Assembly (NCBI RefSeq): GCF_017115105.1
Contig: NZ_JABXKH010000090.1
Coordinates: 43,946-107,945, forward strand
From: Nostoc sp. NMS2
GTDB lineage: Bacteria; Cyanobacteriota; Cyanobacteriia; Cyanobacteriales; Nostocaceae
Length of the DNA stretch: 64,000 bases
Direction: 5' to 3'
How positions within the stretch are numbered: position 1 is the stretch's first letter; each line of letters opens with the position of its first letter. Positions 63,385 to 64,000 of this stretch are shown piece by piece. The translations under genes and the position numbers were made by a program. The notes beneath the pieces were generated by a model. It made no database searches. It worked only from the letters and a program-made list of their open reading frames with translations, and was not told the DNA's origin.

Positions 63385-63627
63385 TTAGTAACTATCACCT
63401 TTGGGAGGAAAGAAACCAGTGGCTGTGATTTCGTGCAACCTTTGATGAGATTCAACAGTTTCCTGAGCGTTCAAAGAAGTAATACCGCCTTTAGCGCCGA
63501 GAATGGTTGCACTCTCTTGTGTATCTAATTTGTTGTCGTTGTCAGCATTGACAAATTTAAAAGCACCACCAGCAACGTTGTCTAATTCTTCAGCAGATAA
63601 TTCTACGGGCTTAATGTTGTCAGACAT
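63385..63627 (-). CDS. CTB-type bacteriocin precursor peptide, tandem copy
   Basis: 80 residues with AAGGAAAAAA upstream. Leader MSDNIKPVELSAEELDNVAG + G. Core begins AFKFVNADNDNKLDTQESAT and has GAKGGITSLNAQET and SHQRLHEITATGFFPP, ending KGDSY. Differs from the next copy at one residue (Lys/Thr near the C-terminus). Confidence 0.87.
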   Translation of the reverse strand: MSDNIKPVELSAEELDNVAGGAFKFVNADNDNKLDTQESATILGAKGGITSLNAQETVESHQRLHEITATGFFPPKGDSY

Positions 63628-63711
63628 GATGTTTTTTCCTTAATTTATGATGTGTGTGGTTTATCAAGCAGAACGCTTCATTGAGTTCTGCTCTATGTAA
63701 GTAGTGGTCTG

Positions 63712-63954
63712 TTAGTAACTATCACCAGTGGGAGGAAAGAAGCCAGTGGCTGTGATTTCGTGCAACCTTTGATGAGATTCAACAGTTTCCTGAGCGTTCA
63801 AAGAAGTAATACCGCCTTTAGCGCCGAGAATGGTTGCACTCTCTTGTGTATCTAATTTGTTGTCGTTGTCAGCATTGACAAATTTAAAAGCACCACCAGC
63901 AACGTTGTCTAATTCTTCAGCAGATAATTCTACGGGCTTAATGTTGTCAGACAT
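63712..63954 (-). CDS. CTB-type bacteriocin precursor peptide, tandem copy
   Basis: 80 residues, nearly identical to the copy 327 nt away, ending PPTGDSY. The intergenic sequence is duplicated too, and the 40 bases after this gene at the window edge again match the spacer, so at least one further copy may follow outside. First known gene of the transcript within the window. Confidence 0.87.
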   Translation of the reverse strand: MSDNIKPVELSAEELDNVAGGAFKFVNADNDNKLDTQESATILGAKGGITSLNAQETVESHQRLHEITATGFFPPTGDSY

Positions 63955-64000
63955 GATGTTTTTTCCTTAATTTATGATGTGTGTGGTTTATCAAGCAGAA

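Larger units (their letters stand above)
63385..64000. repeat. Recent 327-bp tandem duplication of a precursor gene plus spacer
   Basis: Start positions 63627 and 63954 are 327 nt apart and the units match almost base for base over gene and spacer (spacer motif TTATGATGTGTGTGGTTTAT). The diverged gene at 63062-63322 has an older version of the same spacer. Confidence 0.85.

Overview
The window looks like chromosomal DNA of a filamentous, Nostoc-like cyanobacterium. Evidence seen directly: very frequent HIP1-type GCGATCGC octamers, many short intergenic tandem repeats and hairpin families, a cyanobacterial alternative (ARTO-type) terminal oxidase operon, a Mo-nitrogenase C-terminal-domain small protein, and a run of double-glycine peptides next to an NHLP-type exporter. 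No rRNA, tRNA or CRISPR array was seen.

Layout. 1-12 kb (metabolic/respiratory): 5' end of an SDR gene, SMP-30 lactonase + DoxX pair, a secreted peptidoglycan-binding protein, a two-domain VOC protein, a type II NADH dehydrogenase, and a minus-strand operon DUF2231-DUF2231-ctaC-ctaD-ctaE-small membrane protein. Subunit II has lost the CuA ligands, so this is probably a quinol oxidase. 12-24.5 kb: glucose-dehydrogenase-like SDR, CDF cation transporter, GH15 glucoamylase-like enzyme, cupin, DUF1400-type alpha/beta hydrolase, a large hybrid histidine kinase and an orphan ParB-like protein. 24.5-26.9 kb is AT-rich and essentially gene-free.

26.9-47.5 kb is a compact, all-plus-strand biosynthetic cluster, and the main item of interest: fatty acyl-AMP ligase, acyl carrier protein, a CylC-like dimetal-carboxylate halogenase candidate with three ExxH motifs, a KS-AT-KR-ACP polyketide synthase, a second PKS whose KS lacks the HGTGT histidine and whose AT is catalytically dead and internally deleted, a TubC-docking-domain protein fused to an unrecognised ~560-residue domain, an SDR, an MGDG-synthase-like glycosyltransferase, two tandem zinc-ribbon methyltransferases sharing a ~238-nt identical block, and a CylK/BrtB-like protein (Ca-binding-like N-terminus plus seven SBBP propeller blades). 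A strong hairpin follows the last gene. Inferred logic: a fatty acid is activated, loaded on the ACP, halogenated on an unactivated carbon, extended once and ketoreduced, passed over a non-elongating transfer module, released or rearranged by the unknown TubC-fused enzyme, glycosylated/methylated, and finally alkylated by the CylK-like enzyme using the alkyl halide as electrophile. There is no type III PKS or dialkylresorcinol pair, so the nucleophile differs from that of cylindrocyclophanes/bartolosides or comes from elsewhere.

47.6-53.5 kb: rhodanese, GT2 glycosyltransferase, DUF547 protein, a REC-histidine kinase/NarL-type response regulator pair, DUF3455 and Mo-nitro_C proteins. 53.8-64 kb (minus strand) is a bacteriocin-type export system: NHLP ABC transporter without peptidase, NHLP ABC transporter with a C39 peptidase, HlyD-like adaptor, a twin cyclic-nucleotide-binding-domain protein, and at least six small precursors with ELSxxELDxVAGG-type leaders, the last two being almost identical tandem copies with the repeat running off the window end. 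No peptide-modifying enzyme lies within the window.
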